Source: an uncultured Ruminiclostridium sp. (lineage in GTDB: Bacteria; Bacillota; Clostridia; Oscillospirales; Ruminococcaceae). From it: 38,227 nucleotides of DNA. Location: contig CAJOMV010000051.1 in assembly GCA_905235805.1 (NCBI GenBank), positions 1 to 38,227 on the forward strand, read 5' to 3'. Position 1 is the first letter of the stretch, and every line of letters starts with the position of its first letter. This document shows positions 25,031-31,730 of this stretch, piece by piece. A program made the position numbers and the translations under genes. The notes under the pieces were generated by a model that worked only from the letters and a program-made list of their open reading frames with translations, was not told the DNA's origin and searched no databases.

Positions 25031-27112
25031 TCATGACTGCGGCAGATAATTGCGCATACTCGCCAGCCCTATCGCAACGGTCGATGAATTGTGCAGGAGC
25101 GCCGAGGTCGCGGGCGGCAGTATCCCGGCGACTCCGAGAATGATGAGCCCGAGATTGAAGCCGATTATCGTGCGGTAGTTGAAGCGTATGCGTCCCATGA
25201 GCGCGGTACTTATCTCACGCAGTGTCAGCAGGCTGTACAGGTCGTCGGCGGAAATGGTGATGTCCGCTATCTCCCGGGCTATGGCGGCGCCTGTGCTTAT
25301 CGCTATGCCCGCGTCGGCTTCGGACAGGGCAGGGGAGTCGTTCACCCCGTCGCCTATCATTATCACCTTTCTGCCGGCTTCATGCTCGCGGCGGATAAAC
25401 TCCGCCTTGTCCTCGGGCAGCACCTCACTGAAATATTCGTCGATACCCACAGCGGCGGCTACCGCCTCTGCCGTGCGCTTGCTGTCTCCGGTCATCATCA
25501 CGGTGCGCGAGATACCGAGCTCCTTCAGCGCGGCGACAACATCCGCCGCTTCATCTCGGAGCGGATCCTCGATACATATCACCGCCGCGAGAGCTCCTCC
25601 TACCGCGAGATAGAGGTGGGAATATTCCGGCGGCAGCGTGAACAGCTTCTCCTCGTCTCCCAGCGGCACATAAGCTCCCTCGTCCTCGAACACGAAATGG
25701 TAGCTGCCGATGATGACCTTCTCGCCGCCGACCGCGCTGGAAATGCCGTGAGCGACAACGTACTGCACAGCCGAGTGGCGCTCCTCGTGCGTTAGCCCGC
25801 GCCTTGCTGCCTCATTCACCACCGCGTTCGCTATCGAGTGCGGGTAGTGCTCCTCAAGGCACGCCGCGAGCCGCAGCATCTCACTCTCGTCCCTGCCGCC
25901 GAAGGTCACTGTCTTTGCGACTCTCGGCTCCGCGTGGGTGAGGGTGCCTGTTTTGTCGAATACTATGGTGTCAGCCTCCGCTACGGCTTCGAGGAATTTC
26001 CCGCCCTTGACGGTGATGCCGCGGGAGCCGGCTTCGCGCATTGCCGATATCACGGAAATGGGCATTGCCAGCTTGAGCGCGCAGGAGAAATCCACCATAA
26101 GTATAGACAGCGCCTTTGTGGTATTGCGGGTGAGCAGATATGTCAGCAGAGTGCCGCCGAGGCTGTACGGAACGAGCCTGTCGGCGATACGCGCAGCCTT
26201 GCTCTCGGCACCGGATTTCAGCTTCTCCGACTCCTCTATCATCTTCACTATACGGTCGTATTTGCCGCTGCCGGTGGTCTTGTCGACGCGTATCGTGATA
26301 CTGCCGTCCTCGACTACCGTTCCCGCGTAGACGTAGCTGCCCTCCTTTTTATGTACCGGCATCGCTTCGCCGGTCATGGAGGACTGATTGACCTCGGCTT
26401 CACCCGACATCACGGTGCCGTCCAGCGGTATCATGCCACCTGTGCGCACCGATATCTCACTGCCCTCGCTTACCTCGTCTATCGGTACGAGTACCTCGGT
26501 GCCCTCCTTTATCAGCCAGACCCTGTCGACTCCGAGGGACATTGTCCGCGCAAGGTCGTCCACAGACTTCTTGTGCGTCCACTCCTCCAGCAGGTCGCCG
26601 AGGGTGAGCAGGAACATCACCGATGCGGCGGTCTTTCTGTCGCCCCGGAGCAGTGAGACGACTATCGCGGTGGCATCGAGCAGCTCCACGCGTATCTGCC
26701 TTTTCGCGATACATTTCAGAGCCTCCCCGACATATTTCAGCGACTTCGCGGCTGCTATGACGAACCGTACCGGCTCCGGCAGGAACAGCCGTGAGAACGC
26801 CTTCTTCGCAAGCAGGAAAATGAGCTTGTCCTCGAACTGACGGTCAAGCTCTCTGCCTGTATGCTCCGGGACAAGCGCGGCAGCCTTTTCGTCGCGGTAC
26901 GAAAAAAGCGACAGCGCGGTCACCACCTCGCTCCTCTCTCCGGAAAAGAATATCACGGCGTCGCCGGTGCGGTCGTACACCTTCACATCGCGGACGAAGG
27001 GCTTCGAGCGCAGGTAGTATTCGAGAATGTCCGCCTGCTTCAGCGACATTCTGCCGCCCTCGGTATGTACCCTCATTCGTCCGCGGGATTCGTGCAGGAT
27101 ACGGCACCTCAT
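25031..27112 (-). CDS. P1B-type metal-transporting ATPase
   Basis: A 693-aa protein from ATG 27112, which overlaps the stop of the DUF6110-like gene (ATGA); a longer frame to 27166 is rejected. Residues 1-75 resemble an HMA-type domain (LHESRGRMRVHT) without a CxxC site. The actuator motif TGEAMP lies near 247, phosphorylation motif DKTGTLT near 386, and MTGDSKRTAEAVA and GDGVNDSPALSEADAG in the ATP-binding part. The ion-path motif is SCALKLAMP (343-351) instead of the usual CPC, so the metal cannot be assigned; a cobalt link to the downstream cbiC is only a thought. It should export or import a transition metal across the membrane. Confidence 0.9.
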   Translation of the reverse strand: MRCRILHESRGRMRVHTEGGRMSLKQADILEYYLRSKPFVRDVKVYDRTGDAVIFFSGERSEVVTALSLFSYRDEKAAALVPEHTGRELDRQFEDKLIFLLAKKAFSRLFLPEPVRFVIAAAKSLKYVGEALKCIAKRQIRVELLDATAIVVSLLRGDRKTAASVMFLLTLGDLLEEWTHKKSVDDLARTMSLGVDRVWLIKEGTEVLVPIDEVSEGSEISVRTGGMIPLDGTVMSGEAEVNQSSMTGEAMPVHKKEGSYVYAGTVVEDGSITIRVDKTTGSGKYDRIVKMIEESEKLKSGAESKAARIADRLVPYSLGGTLLTYLLTRNTTKALSILMVDFSCALKLAMPISVISAMREAGSRGITVKGGKFLEAVAEADTIVFDKTGTLTHAEPRVAKTVTFGGRDESEMLRLAACLEEHYPHSIANAVVNEAARRGLTHEERHSAVQYVVAHGISSAVGGEKVIIGSYHFVFEDEGAYVPLGDEEKLFTLPPEYSHLYLAVGGALAAVICIEDPLRDEAADVVAALKELGISRTVMMTGDSKRTAEAVAAAVGIDEYFSEVLPEDKAEFIRREHEAGRKVIMIGDGVNDSPALSEADAGIAISTGAAIAREIADITISADDLYSLLTLREISTALMGRIRFNYRTIIGFNLGLIILGVAGILPPATSALLHNSSTVAIGLASMRNYLPQS

Positions 27113-27396
27113 TCCCCGGTCGTCTCCTCTGCGGTCCCGCTCGCGTCCTCTATCGTTTCGCAGCACTCACATTCCGCTGCCTTCTTCTCGTTGATGTCGC
27201 GCGCCTCCGCAAGAATGTCCCCGCAGCCCTCGCGTATCTCGTCAGCCTTCGTCATCACGCAGTCCTTCGCGCGGAGCACTGCCGCCGCGGTGTGGGCGTA
27301 CACCTTTCTCGCGTCCTTTGAGCCGAGTATCTTCACTCCTGCCGTACCGATAAGAAATCCGCCCGTAAGCAGACAAATGTTTTTCAATACGCTCAT
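27109..27396 (-). CDS. small DUF6110-like protein upstream of the ATPase
   Basis: A 95-aa protein from ATG 27396 with AAAGGAAG upstream; the longer frame to 27435 would begin inside the operator and is rejected. A hydrophobic N-terminal segment (about 5-24, LLTGGFLIGTAGVKIL) precedes KDARKVYAHTAAAVLRAKDCV and a helical acidic tail with three Cys (ECECC). The combination and its place directly before a P1B ATPase match DUF6110 (from memory, unverified). It may be a membrane-anchored accessory or metal-binding partner of the ATPase. Confidence 0.7.
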   Translation of the reverse strand: MSVLKNICLLTGGFLIGTAGVKILGSKDARKVYAHTAAAVLRAKDCVMTKADEIREGCGDILAEARDINEKKAAECECCETIEDASGTAEETTGE

Positions 27397-27414
27397 AATA
27401 ATTTCTTCCTTTCT

Positions 27415-27430
27415 GTTAGGTATATCTAAC
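27415..27430. promoter_or_regulatory. operator, site 2
   Basis: GTTAGGTATATCTAAC, seven bases past the -10 of the minus-strand ATPase promoter and upstream of the ATG at 27396. Confidence 0.72.
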
Positions 27431-27437
27431 CGCATTA

Positions 27438-27466
27438 ATTATACACCGCTTACCGGAAATTGTCAA
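27438..27466 (-). promoter_or_regulatory. promoter of the DUF6110/ATPase/cbiC operon
   Basis: On the minus strand TTGACA (27461-27466), 17 bases, TATAAT (27438-27443). The -35 box contains the TGA stop of the membrane-protein gene upstream (27463-27465). Confidence 0.8.
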
Positions 27467-28176
27467 GTTTTTTCCGCTCTTTTCATCATCACCAGCAAGC
27501 CTCCGAACATCCACAGATTGCCTATGCTTATCCACGCGGCTGTAAGCGCACTCGCCAGCGCGTTGTTTCCCGCAAATTTCAGCAGCATCGTCACAGCCAT
27601 TCCCACCGGCATACAGAATATCCAGCACCACTTCGGGTACGGCGTGAGCCTTTTCGCAAACGCGGAGATCTGCGCTATGCTTTGAATGACAAAGAATATC
27701 AGCAGCATCACCGTTCCCGGCAGCAGGAAGTACAGCCCGAATTTTATGCTGTCGTCAAAAGCAGTCTCCGGGCGTGCCGCGTTCATGTATTTATAGAAGA
27801 ACACACAGGCGAGGCACGGTACATGTACCCCGCAGCCGCCGAACATCAGATACCCGAAGATACCGGCGCGGTAAAGGTGCGCGTGCTTCATCGAGTACGG
27901 CGCGATGAGCCGGTATATCGAGAAATAGCAGAGCCCCTCCAACGGTATACCGATAAATCCGAGGACAGCGGACAGGAATATCTGCCCGTCCTCAAGCGAT
28001 AAATATGATGAGAGCTTCTGCTCCAGACCCGACAGGCTCTCGTCGCCTGTTCTGAAGCCGAGGATAAAATCGCCGATAAACGTCATCACAGCGCCGAAAA
28101 TTCCTATTATCATCAGCTTTCTTATCCTTGCCCAGTCGAGTGTGCTCTCGATCCCTATGTCGTTGTATGTTGTCAT
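27463..28176 (-). CDS. six-TM membrane protein, DUF6796-like
   Basis: A 237-aa protein from ATG 28176 with GGAAAGGAAG upstream; a longer frame reaches 28209 but starts in the operator. Six hydrophobic segments lie at about 19-41, 68-93, 105-130, 145-166, 181-200 and 209-228. GDFILGF after the first segment matches GDWLMIYGD in the paralogue at 12427-13110. Several Cys lie in segment three. The function is unknown. It has its own operator-bearing promoter, and its stop codon is reused as part of the -35 of the next operon. Confidence 0.68.
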   Translation of the reverse strand: MTTYNDIGIESTLDWARIRKLMIIGIFGAVMTFIGDFILGFRTGDESLSGLEQKLSSYLSLEDGQIFLSAVLGFIGIPLEGLCYFSIYRLIAPYSMKHAHLYRAGIFGYLMFGGCGVHVPCLACVFFYKYMNAARPETAFDDSIKFGLYFLLPGTVMLLIFFVIQSIAQISAFAKRLTPYPKWCWIFCMPVGMAVTMLLKFAGNNALASALTAAWISIGNLWMFGGLLVMMKRAEKT

Positions 28177-28197
28177 TTTTATCTTCCTTTCCGTGCG

Positions 28198-28213
28198 ATT
28201 AGCGCTCACTAAC
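28198..28213. promoter_or_regulatory. operator, site 3
   Basis: On the minus strand GTTAGTGAGCGCTAAT, seven bases downstream of the -10 box of the membrane-protein promoter. Confidence 0.7.
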
Positions 28214-28220
28214 TGCTGAT

Positions 28221-28249
28221 ATTATAGCACAGATCTCCGTTTTCGTCAA
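28221..28249 (-). promoter_or_regulatory. promoter of the DUF6796-like gene
   Basis: On the minus strand TTGACG (28244-28249), 17 bases, TATAAT (28221-28226) preceded by TGC, the same TGTGCTATAAT block as the RPH promoter. Confidence 0.78.
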
Positions 28250-28381
28250 GCTGTCGGGAGGCGCAAATAAAAACGGCTTACGATTGACCGTATGCCTGAT
28301 GTGACTTTTGTCAGGGAGCCGGAAGGAAAGCTCGATGAGATGACAGCGGAGCGGGGGCGGCGGAAAATTCTGCCGAGAGTG

Positions 28382-28409
28382 TTGACAATTCTGATAATCG
28401 TGGTATAAT
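28382..28409 (+). promoter_or_regulatory. promoter of the toxin-like/immunity-like pair
   Basis: TTGACA (28382-28387), 16 bases, TATAAT (28404-28409), 34 bases before ATG 28444. The promoter lies inside an open frame that continues into the gene, which suggests it arose or was captured after the upstream part of the protein was lost. There is no palindrome after it. The flanking 28214-28443 has no other supported gene. Confidence 0.65.
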
Positions 28410-28443
28410 AGAAGTAGGAAATGAAGAAACGACGGAAAATGAT

Positions 28444-28890
28444 ATGTTGACAAGTGTTTTTCATACTTATGATGATCCTATGCGTGAAGTAATGGGATCA
28501 GCGATTGAAAACAATCCAGAAGAACTTAATGCTATAATTGAGGATTTGAGAACAATAGGAGTTGAAACCGTTTTTTCAGATGATAATGAATCTATCGGCT
28601 ATCAGCCTTGCAATAGGTTTTCCAATGGAGAACCAGGTCAGGTAAAACTTGCGAGAGAATCAAGCCTTTCAGCATGTCTTCATGAAAAACAGCATGCTTT
28701 TGATGATTATGAAAGTGGCTGGAATGGCAGATATATCTTATCTTTTGATCCGGAGGAACATTATAATTGGGAAGTCAGAGCTTATAATGTAGAAATAGAG
28801 ATAGCTAAGTCAATGGGGCGCGCAGATATGGTTGAACGGCTTGAATCACTTCTTGAAAGAGAAAGGAAGGCGATTTTCTATGAAGAATAA
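28444..28890 (+). CDS. orphan polymorphic-toxin C-terminal domain, zincin-like
   Basis: A 148-aa protein. ACLHEKQHAFDDYESGW carries an HExxH-type zinc motif (H80, H84) and a downstream EVRAYNVEIEIAKSMGR helix could give the third ligand; the layout matches zincin-like effector domains I recall at the ends of MuF-phage-head and LXG-type proteins. The frame stays open for about 35 codons before ATG 28444 without any start codon. That stretch encodes a low-complexity Asn/Ser/Glu linker (ENSAESVDNSDN, NEETTEND) typical of the region before such domains. I infer a decapitated toxin. The DNA is visibly more AT-rich than its neighbours. Followed by an overlapping immunity-like gene. Proteolytic activity is unproved, and the ribosome site is weak. 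Confidence 0.62.
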   Translation: MLTSVFHTYDDPMREVMGSAIENNPEELNAIIEDLRTIGVETVFSDDNESIGYQPCNRFSNGEPGQVKLARESSLSACLHEKQHAFDDYESGWNGRYILSFDPEEHYNWEVRAYNVEIEIAKSMGRADMVERLESLLERERKAIFYEE

Positions 28891-29245
28891 CAGAATAGAT
28901 GAAATTCGTATGATGATGCTTGGCAATCGTAGCGAAATTGTGCGTGGACTTAATTCCGAGAATAAATGCCTTCGACTTGACGGATTGCTTTGGGCTGCTT
29001 ATCATGAAATCAATGATGAAAAAGTGATTGAACGTATTAGGGAACTTAAATCCGACGAAGAAAGTGCTATGGGTTTTAAGGTCTGTGATTATGCCATTGC
29101 TGCACTTGACGTCCTTGGTATTGAGAGATATCAGGGGAATGATGATAGACTTTCAGATTTAATAAAGAATTTCCTTCCGTCAAAATCCGATGTCGAAAAA
29201 GCGATAAAAAACACCTCAAACGGTTCACAATCTGAATCCGCATAA
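28880..29245 (+). CDS. HEAT-like immunity-protein candidate
   Basis: A 121-aa protein from ATG 28880 with AAAGGAAGG upstream; a 16-codon longer frame lies wholly inside the previous gene. It is helical throughout, with LRLDGLLWAAYHEINDEKVIERIRELKSD and KVCDYAIAALDVLGIERYQGND, a pattern I associate with HEAT-repeat-like immunity proteins paired with secreted toxins. It overlaps the toxin-like gene by 11 bases, as expected of a coupled toxin/immunity pair. It shares the AT-rich composition. Function by analogy and context. Confidence 0.6.
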   Translation: MKNNRIDEIRMMMLGNRSEIVRGLNSENKCLRLDGLLWAAYHEINDEKVIERIRELKSDEESAMGFKVCDYAIAALDVLGIERYQGNDDRLSDLIKNFLPSKSDVEKAIKNTSNGSQSESA

Positions 29246-29257
29246 TTTATATCATCT

Positions 29258-29288
29258 CAGCGCACGCCTCCGGGTATGCGCTGTTTTT
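29258..29288 (+). terminator. intrinsic terminator 1 after the immunity gene
   Basis: CAGCGCA (29258-29264) pairs with TGCGCTG (29277-29283), followed by TTTTT. Confidence 0.8.
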
Positions 29289-29309
29289 ATGCCTAAATTC
29301 AATAACTAC

Positions 29310-29338
29310 AACGCGTGCTTTCGGGTACGCGTTATTTT
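29310..29338 (+). terminator. intrinsic terminator 2, related tandem copy
   Basis: AACGCGT (29310-29316) pairs with ACGCGTT (29327-29333), followed by ATTTTTG. The loop, TTCGGGT-type, and the trailing T-run echo terminator 1 only 50 bases away. Confidence 0.78.
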
Positions 29339-29368
29339 TGTACCCAAAATTACCCTCCGCGGCTTACC

Positions 29369-29393
29369 TTCAACAGCGTGCGAAGCTGTTGAA
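29369..29393. repeat. perfect 9-bp hairpin, third in a row
   Basis: TTCAACAGC (29369-29377) pairs with GCTGTTGAA (29385-29393). A T7 run lies 22 bases further on (29414-29420). It may be a third terminator or a remnant. Together with the two terminators it fills the 29246-29431 gap; no gene is seen there. Confidence 0.5.
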
Positions 29394-29431
29394 ACATCAC
29401 GCGGAAAGGACGGCTTTTTTTGATAACGATA

Positions 29432-29460
29432 TTGACAATTTAAAAGCAATGTGATATAAT
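29432..29460 (+). promoter_or_regulatory. promoter of the hydrolase at 29.5 kb
   Basis: TTGACA (29432-29437), 17 bases, TATAAT (29455-29460) preceded by TGA as an extended -10. Confidence 0.83.
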
Positions 29461-29464
29461 TGCA

Positions 29465-29480
29465 GTTAGCGACAACTAAC
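29465..29480. promoter_or_regulatory. operator, site 4
   Basis: GTTAGCGACAACTAAC, four bases past the -10 and 28 bases before the ATG at 29509. Confidence 0.74.
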
Positions 29481-29508
29481 GTCGCATAAAAAGAAACAGG
29501 AGCTGAAA

Positions 29509-30276
29509 ATGAAATACACGATCACAGGAGAGGAAAACGAAAAAACGGTCATGCTGCTGCCGGGGACCTGCTGCACAGCGAAATTCAATTTTGATAAGGT
29601 CGTACCGATGCTCGCGGAAAAGTACAGGGTGATAGGCGTGGACTATGACGGCTTTGACGGCAGTGAAGGCGACTTCACGGACATGACGGATATATGCCGG
29701 AAGATAGAAAGATACATCACCGAATGCTGCGGGGGAGAGCTGTTCGCAGTGTACGGCTCGTCGCTCGGCGGCAGCTTCGTGGGACTGCTCGTTCAGCGCG
29801 GGAAGGTGCATATCCGCCACGCGTTCATCGGCAGCTCCGACCTCGACCAAAGCGGGAAGCTGTCCGCGAGACTGCAGACCGCTGTCGTCGGCAAGGTGTT
29901 CTACGGAATGGTGCGGAAGGGCTCAATGCCGAAATGGGCGGAGAATATGACCCGCAGGAAAATGGGCGATGAAGCCACGGAAAAGTACCTTCAGATGACG
30001 AACGGAATGTTCAGGGCCGCGCAGGCTGTTTCCAAGAAAAGCATGAAAAACCAGTTTTATTCCGACCTTGTAACGCCCCTCGGCGAGCATATTACAGCCG
30101 ACAATACGACGATCCACATCTTCTACGCGCTGCAAATGGGCGAGAAATACCGCGAGCGCTATCTGAAGCACTTCGCCACTCCCGACATCAGGGAACATAA
30201 CTGCGGTCATGAGGAGCTGCTGTTCTTCTACCCGGAGAAATGGTTCGAGGAATTTGAAAAGTGCGTTGCTGAATAA
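29509..30276 (+). CDS. alpha/beta hydrolase
   Basis: A 255-aa protein with CAGGAG before the ATG. MLLPGTCCTAKFNFD gives the oxyanion-hole region, GSSLGGS the nucleophile elbow (Ser near 84), and NCGHEELL the catalytic His near the C-terminus. No signal peptide, so cytoplasmic. The substrate is unknown. It is clearly paralogous to the minus-strand hydrolase at 33972-34718: both share CRKIE-Y, a GG-L-A-G-SLGGS block and LLQRG-like spacing. An operator-bearing promoter drives it, and a methyltransferase and ABC exporter follow on the same strand. Confidence 0.82.
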   Translation: MKYTITGEENEKTVMLLPGTCCTAKFNFDKVVPMLAEKYRVIGVDYDGFDGSEGDFTDMTDICRKIERYITECCGGELFAVYGSSLGGSFVGLLVQRGKVHIRHAFIGSSDLDQSGKLSARLQTAVVGKVFYGMVRKGSMPKWAENMTRRKMGDEATEKYLQMTNGMFRAAQAVSKKSMKNQFYSDLVTPLGEHITADNTTIHIFYALQMGEKYRERYLKHFATPDIREHNCGHEELLFFYPEKWFEEFEKCVAE

Positions 30277-30312
30277 CAGATAATTATTTTATTTGCTGTG
30301 CGCCGCAATATT

Positions 30313-30328
30313 GTCAGTGTCAGCTGAC
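30313..30328. promoter_or_regulatory. variant palindrome GTCAG-N6-CTGAC before the methyltransferase
   Basis: GTCAGTGTCAGCTGAC has the 5-6-5 layout of the operators but with GTCAG for GTTAG. It lies between a poor TTGTCA (30311-30316) and CATATT (30335-30340), so it could be a divergent operator, a spacer dyad, or chance. An inner ten-base palindrome GTCAGCTGAC (30319-30328) is also present. Confidence 0.3.
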
Positions 30329-30362
30329 TGTGTGCATATTTTTATTGAAAGAGGGAGAAAAA

Positions 30363-31001
30363 ATGACAGACAAAGAATACAAGCAGCTATCATTAAATGA
30401 GTTCGCAAAAGCCGCAAAGGTCTATGAGACCGACAAGGGCGGTGTATACAAAATGTGCAGAAAGGATTATCCCGATGTGCTTGCGGAGCTTGAGAAGGAG
30501 CCTTTCACAGACCTTCTCGACTGCGGCTGCGGACCGGCTCCGATGCTGACACTTCTGCACGAAAAATATCCGGAAAAGCACTACACGGGCATTGACCTCA
30601 CTCCCGAAATGATCGAGGTCGCAAAGTCAAAGAATATGGAGGGCGTCGAGCTGGTAGTCGGGGACTGTGAAAAGCTTCCCTTCGCCGACAATTCCTTTGA
30701 TGTCGTTATCTGCTGCCAGAGCTTTCATCACTACCCCAATGTGCAGGATTTCTTCAACAGTGTGCATCGCGTTCTCCGTCCCGGCGGAAGGCTGATACTG
30801 CGGGATATGACCGCAAAGACCGCTCCCGTTCTCTGGTTCTTTAATCATGTGGAGCTTCCTGTCGTAAATATGACAGGACACGGAGATGTGCATGTGTACG
30901 GAGTCGAGGAAGTGAGGGCGCTTTGCCGCAAAGCGGGACTTACTCTTGAGTCCGGTGAAAAACGGGGGTTTTTCAGACTGCACTGCGTTGCGAGAAAATG
31001 A
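30363..31001 (+). CDS. class I SAM-dependent methyltransferase (UbiE/Methyltransf_11 type)
   Basis: A 212-aa protein from ATG 30363 with GAGGGAG upstream; an 11-codon longer frame is rejected for lack of a ribosome site. Motif I is LLDCGCGPAPML, then GIDLTPEMIEVAKSKN, GDCEKLPFADNSFDVVICCQSFHHY and VLRPGGRLILRD, the standard class I order. The acceptor (small molecule, lipid or drug) cannot be told. It is 86 bases after the hydrolase and 33 before the ABC ATPase on the same strand. Confidence 0.87.
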   Translation: MTDKEYKQLSLNEFAKAAKVYETDKGGVYKMCRKDYPDVLAELEKEPFTDLLDCGCGPAPMLTLLHEKYPEKHYTGIDLTPEMIEVAKSKNMEGVELVVGDCEKLPFADNSFDVVICCQSFHHYPNVQDFFNSVHRVLRPGGRLILRDMTAKTAPVLWFFNHVELPVVNMTGHGDVHVYGVEEVRALCRKAGLTLESGEKRGFFRLHCVARK

Positions 31002-31034
31002 CCGCTCCTGAAGCGGACTGACAGGAGACAGAAG

Positions 31035-31730
31035 ATGTACATAAAAGTTGAGAACGCAGTCAGGAAATACGGCACCGGCGAAAACACGATATTCGCACTC
31101 GACCACGCTTCGCTGGAGCTTGAAAAGGGTGAGATATGCGTGATACTCGGTCCCTCCGGCTCCGGCAAAAGCACTCTGCTCAATCTGCTGGGCGGGCTCG
31201 ATCCTGCGGACGAGGGGACTGTCACGGTGGACGGCTGCGAGCTGACATCGTACAGCAAAAAGCAGCTCGGTGAGTACCGCCGCGGCAAGGTAGGGATAGT
31301 ATTCCAGACCTACAATCTGATAGATGAGCTGACAGTAAGAGAGAATGTCAGAGTAGCGGCGGAAATCGCAGAGCAGCCGCTCGACGTTGACGAACTGCTA
31401 AGCGAGCTCGGGCTGGAAAAGCATAAAACGCACTTTCCTCCCGAGCTCTCCGGCGGACAGCAGCAGAGATGCGCGATAGCAAGGGCGCTGGTGAAAAATC
31501 CCTCCATTCTGCTGTGCGATGAGCCGACGGGCGCGCTTGATTCAAGATCGTCCCGTGACGTGCTCGAGCTGCTGCAGAAGGTGAACCGCAAATACCATAC
31601 CACTATCGTCATAATCACGCACAACGAAGCCATTTCCGGCATGGCGGACAGAGTGATACGCATACACGACGGAAGGATAACCGCAAACGAAGAAAATGTG
31701 AAAAAGGACGTAAAGGAGCTTGCGATATGA
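31035..31730 (+). CDS. ABC transporter ATP-binding protein, MacB/LolD type
   Basis: A 231-aa ATPase with CAGGAG before the ATG. Walker A GPSGSGKST is at 39-47, the Q loop FQTYNL near 90, the signature LSGGQQQR at 138-145, Walker B ILLCDEPTGALDS with E163, and the switch His in ITHNE. The ATG of the permease overlaps its stop (ATGA). Together they form a lipoprotein- or peptide-antibiotic-type exporter of the MacB/BceA class. Confidence 0.93.
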   Translation: MYIKVENAVRKYGTGENTIFALDHASLELEKGEICVILGPSGSGKSTLLNLLGGLDPADEGTVTVDGCELTSYSKKQLGEYRRGKVGIVFQTYNLIDELTVRENVRVAAEIAEQPLDVDELLSELGLEKHKTHFPPELSGGQQQRCAIARALVKNPSILLCDEPTGALDSRSSRDVLELLQKVNRKYHTTIVIITHNEAISGMADRVIRIHDGRITANEENVKKDVKELAI

